Assembly (NCBI GenBank): GCA_023621995.1
Contig: JAMOAB010000119.1
Location: forward strand, 1-63,119
Origin: Bacillota bacterium
Lineage (GTDB): Bacteria; Bacillota; Clostridia; Caldicoprobacterales; Xylanivirgaceae
Direction: 5' to 3'
DNA: 63,119 nt
The notes beneath the pieces were generated by a model that had not been told where the DNA came from, searched no databases, and worked only from the letters and a program-made list of their open reading frames with translations. The position numbers and the translations under genes are program-made. Shown here in pieces: positions 62,335-63,119 of the stretch (position 1 is the stretch's first letter; every line of letters starts with the position of its first letter).

Positions 62335-62919
62335 ATGAATAATTCTAAAAGGGAAATAAGAAAGTATATAGAGAGGCAGAGAGGGGAATTAGTTTTGGAA
62401 GACAAGCGCATAAAGGATGACAAAATTTTTAAATTCCTCATAGATAGTAATTTATTTAAAGAAGCTAAAGTAATATTTATATATGTAAGCTTCGATGGTG
62501 AGGTAGATACCCATAAGATCATTGCATATGCTTTGGAGCAGGGTAAGCAGGTTTGTGTTCCTAAGATATTAAAAAAATCTGAAGGAATACAGATAATGAA
62601 GATAGATGAAATGTCTTCTCTAACTCCTGGATACTACGGCATACTAGAGCCATCTGAAGACTCAGAAAGGATAAATATTGATGATGTGGATATAATTATA
62701 ATGCCGGGCTTGGCATTCGATAGATATGGAGGACGGATAGGATATGGTGGTGGCTTCTACGATAGATTATTAGCTGATAGCACTATACAAGATAATAGGA
62801 TAGCCCTTGCCTATGGGTTCCAAGTCTTTGATAGGATACCAACAGATGAGCAGGATGAAAAGGTAGATATGATTATAACAGAAGATGGAATTTTTACCTG
62901 TAAAACAAAAAGTTTTTAA
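62335..62919 (+). CDS. 5-formyltetrahydrofolate cyclo-ligase
   Basis: 194 residues, ATG 62335 after GAGGTG. The MTHFS family converts 5-formyl-THF to 5,10-methenyl-THF with ATP. Seen: KREIRKYIERQRGELVLEDK at the N-terminus, IFIYVSFDGEVDTHKII, and the phosphate/folate loop FDRYGGRIGYGGGFYDRLL. Normal length. It is the last gene before the rRNA-type promoter. Confidence 0.94.
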   Translation: MNNSKREIRKYIERQRGELVLEDKRIKDDKIFKFLIDSNLFKEAKVIFIYVSFDGEVDTHKIIAYALEQGKQVCVPKILKKSEGIQIMKIDEMSSLTPGYYGILEPSEDSERINIDDVDIIIMPGLAFDRYGGRIGYGGGFYDRLLADSTIQDNRIALAYGFQVFDRIPTDEQDEKVDMIITEDGIFTCKTKSF

Positions 62920-62948
62920 AATCCAGGCGAAAAAATGTCGAAAACAGG

Positions 62949-63119
62949 TTGACAAAGTAGTAGCAATTTGTTAATATATAAAAGTCGTCCGGGAGGGCGA
63001 TTGGTTTTGAACCTTGAAAATTAAACAGTGTATATATAGATACGATACCCGAATGTTTCAATGAGTTTTGTATTTATTTAAGAGCCAAGACAAACTTAGC
63101 CTAAAATAAGGCTTTAGTT
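62949..63119 (+). promoter_or_regulatory. Strong promoter and leader, probable start of an rRNA operon
   Basis: TTGACA (62949-62954), exactly 17 nt, TAATAT (62972-62977). It is followed by a leader with AACCTTGAAAATTAAACAGTG (63009-63029) and an AGAGCCAAGACAAAC segment (63080-63094), sequences typical of the stretch before 16S rRNA in clostridia (boxA and 16S processing region). 16S is expected to begin within tens of bases after the window end; none of its mature sequence is present here. Confidence 0.8.

Overview
The window is AT-rich DNA with short intergenic gaps, strong AGGAGG-type ribosome binding sites, frequent GTG/TTG starts, a tyrosine T-box, LplABC/YesN-type sugar importers and an oxygen-sensitive class III ribonucleotide reductase. 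Together with rubrerythrin, an FNR-type regulator and iron-sulfur enzymes, this points to an anaerobic low-GC Firmicute, most probably a clostridial chromosome. I cannot name the species.

Layout. 1-3.7 kb is a mobile-element scar: the 3' end of a HIRAN-domain gene, a frameshifted and truncated DDE transposase, the C-terminal half of one large serine recombinase, and one complete large serine recombinase. It abuts a type III restriction (Res) gene that is cut exactly at its Walker A motif (3.68-6.43 kb). 6.8-13 kb is a sugar/oligosaccharide importer (binding protein plus two permeases) with a divergent membrane-bound YesN/AraC regulator. 13-27 kb holds housekeeping and transport genes: an FUSC-like membrane protein, rubrerythrin, an acetamidase-family enzyme, OsmC, an M20 peptidase, MATE, a Gfo/Idh/MocA oxidoreductase, an azoreductase-like protein, NhaC, a LysR-YeiH divergent pair, a YfcE phosphoesterase and a split ThrE-like exporter. 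27-31.7 kb is an RND pump with a long coiled-coil insertion plus its TetR repressor, with a promoter and a 16-bp palindromic operator visible. 31.8-35.2 kb is an ABC ATPase that has lost its permease, LuxR debris, and an orphan Csx1-type CARF-HEPN protein with no CRISPR array or cas genes in the window.

35-41.7 kb: a membrane LysM protein with a degenerate MPN/JAB-like N-terminus, an FAH-family hydrolase, DUF2721, a PpiC isomerase, an arginase-fold protein, and a ferredoxin-type aldo/keto reductase. 41.8-44.7 kb is a metal chaperone / P1B ATPase / FNR-regulator operon with a perfect FNR box centred at -41.5. 45.2-48.3 kb is nrdDG with NrdR boxes laid over its promoter. 48.3-49.9 kb is tyrS behind a T-box. 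50-54.4 kb contains a FliK-like protein and a decay zone (tusA with an in-frame stop, a 5'-truncated GH18 gene, a 5'-truncated YesN regulator), followed by a second importer operon (54.8-58.5 kb). 58.7-62.9 kb has an RDD protein, an NfeD-stomatin pair, a glycosyltransferase-methyltransferase-like fusion and 5-formyl-THF cyclo-ligase. The right edge carries a strong promoter and leader that look like the start of an rRNA operon.

How the parts relate. Several loci are self-regulated modules: YesN with its importer, TetR-RND, FNR with its metal ATPase, NrdR boxes on nrdDG, and the T-box on tyrS. Neither importer has its own ATPase, so both presumably share an MsmX-like ATPase encoded elsewhere. 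The least ordinary parts are the recombinase scar at the Res Walker A site, the orphan CARF-HEPN protein in a degraded neighbourhood, the adaptor-less coiled-coil RND pump, and the MPN-like/LysM membrane protein.
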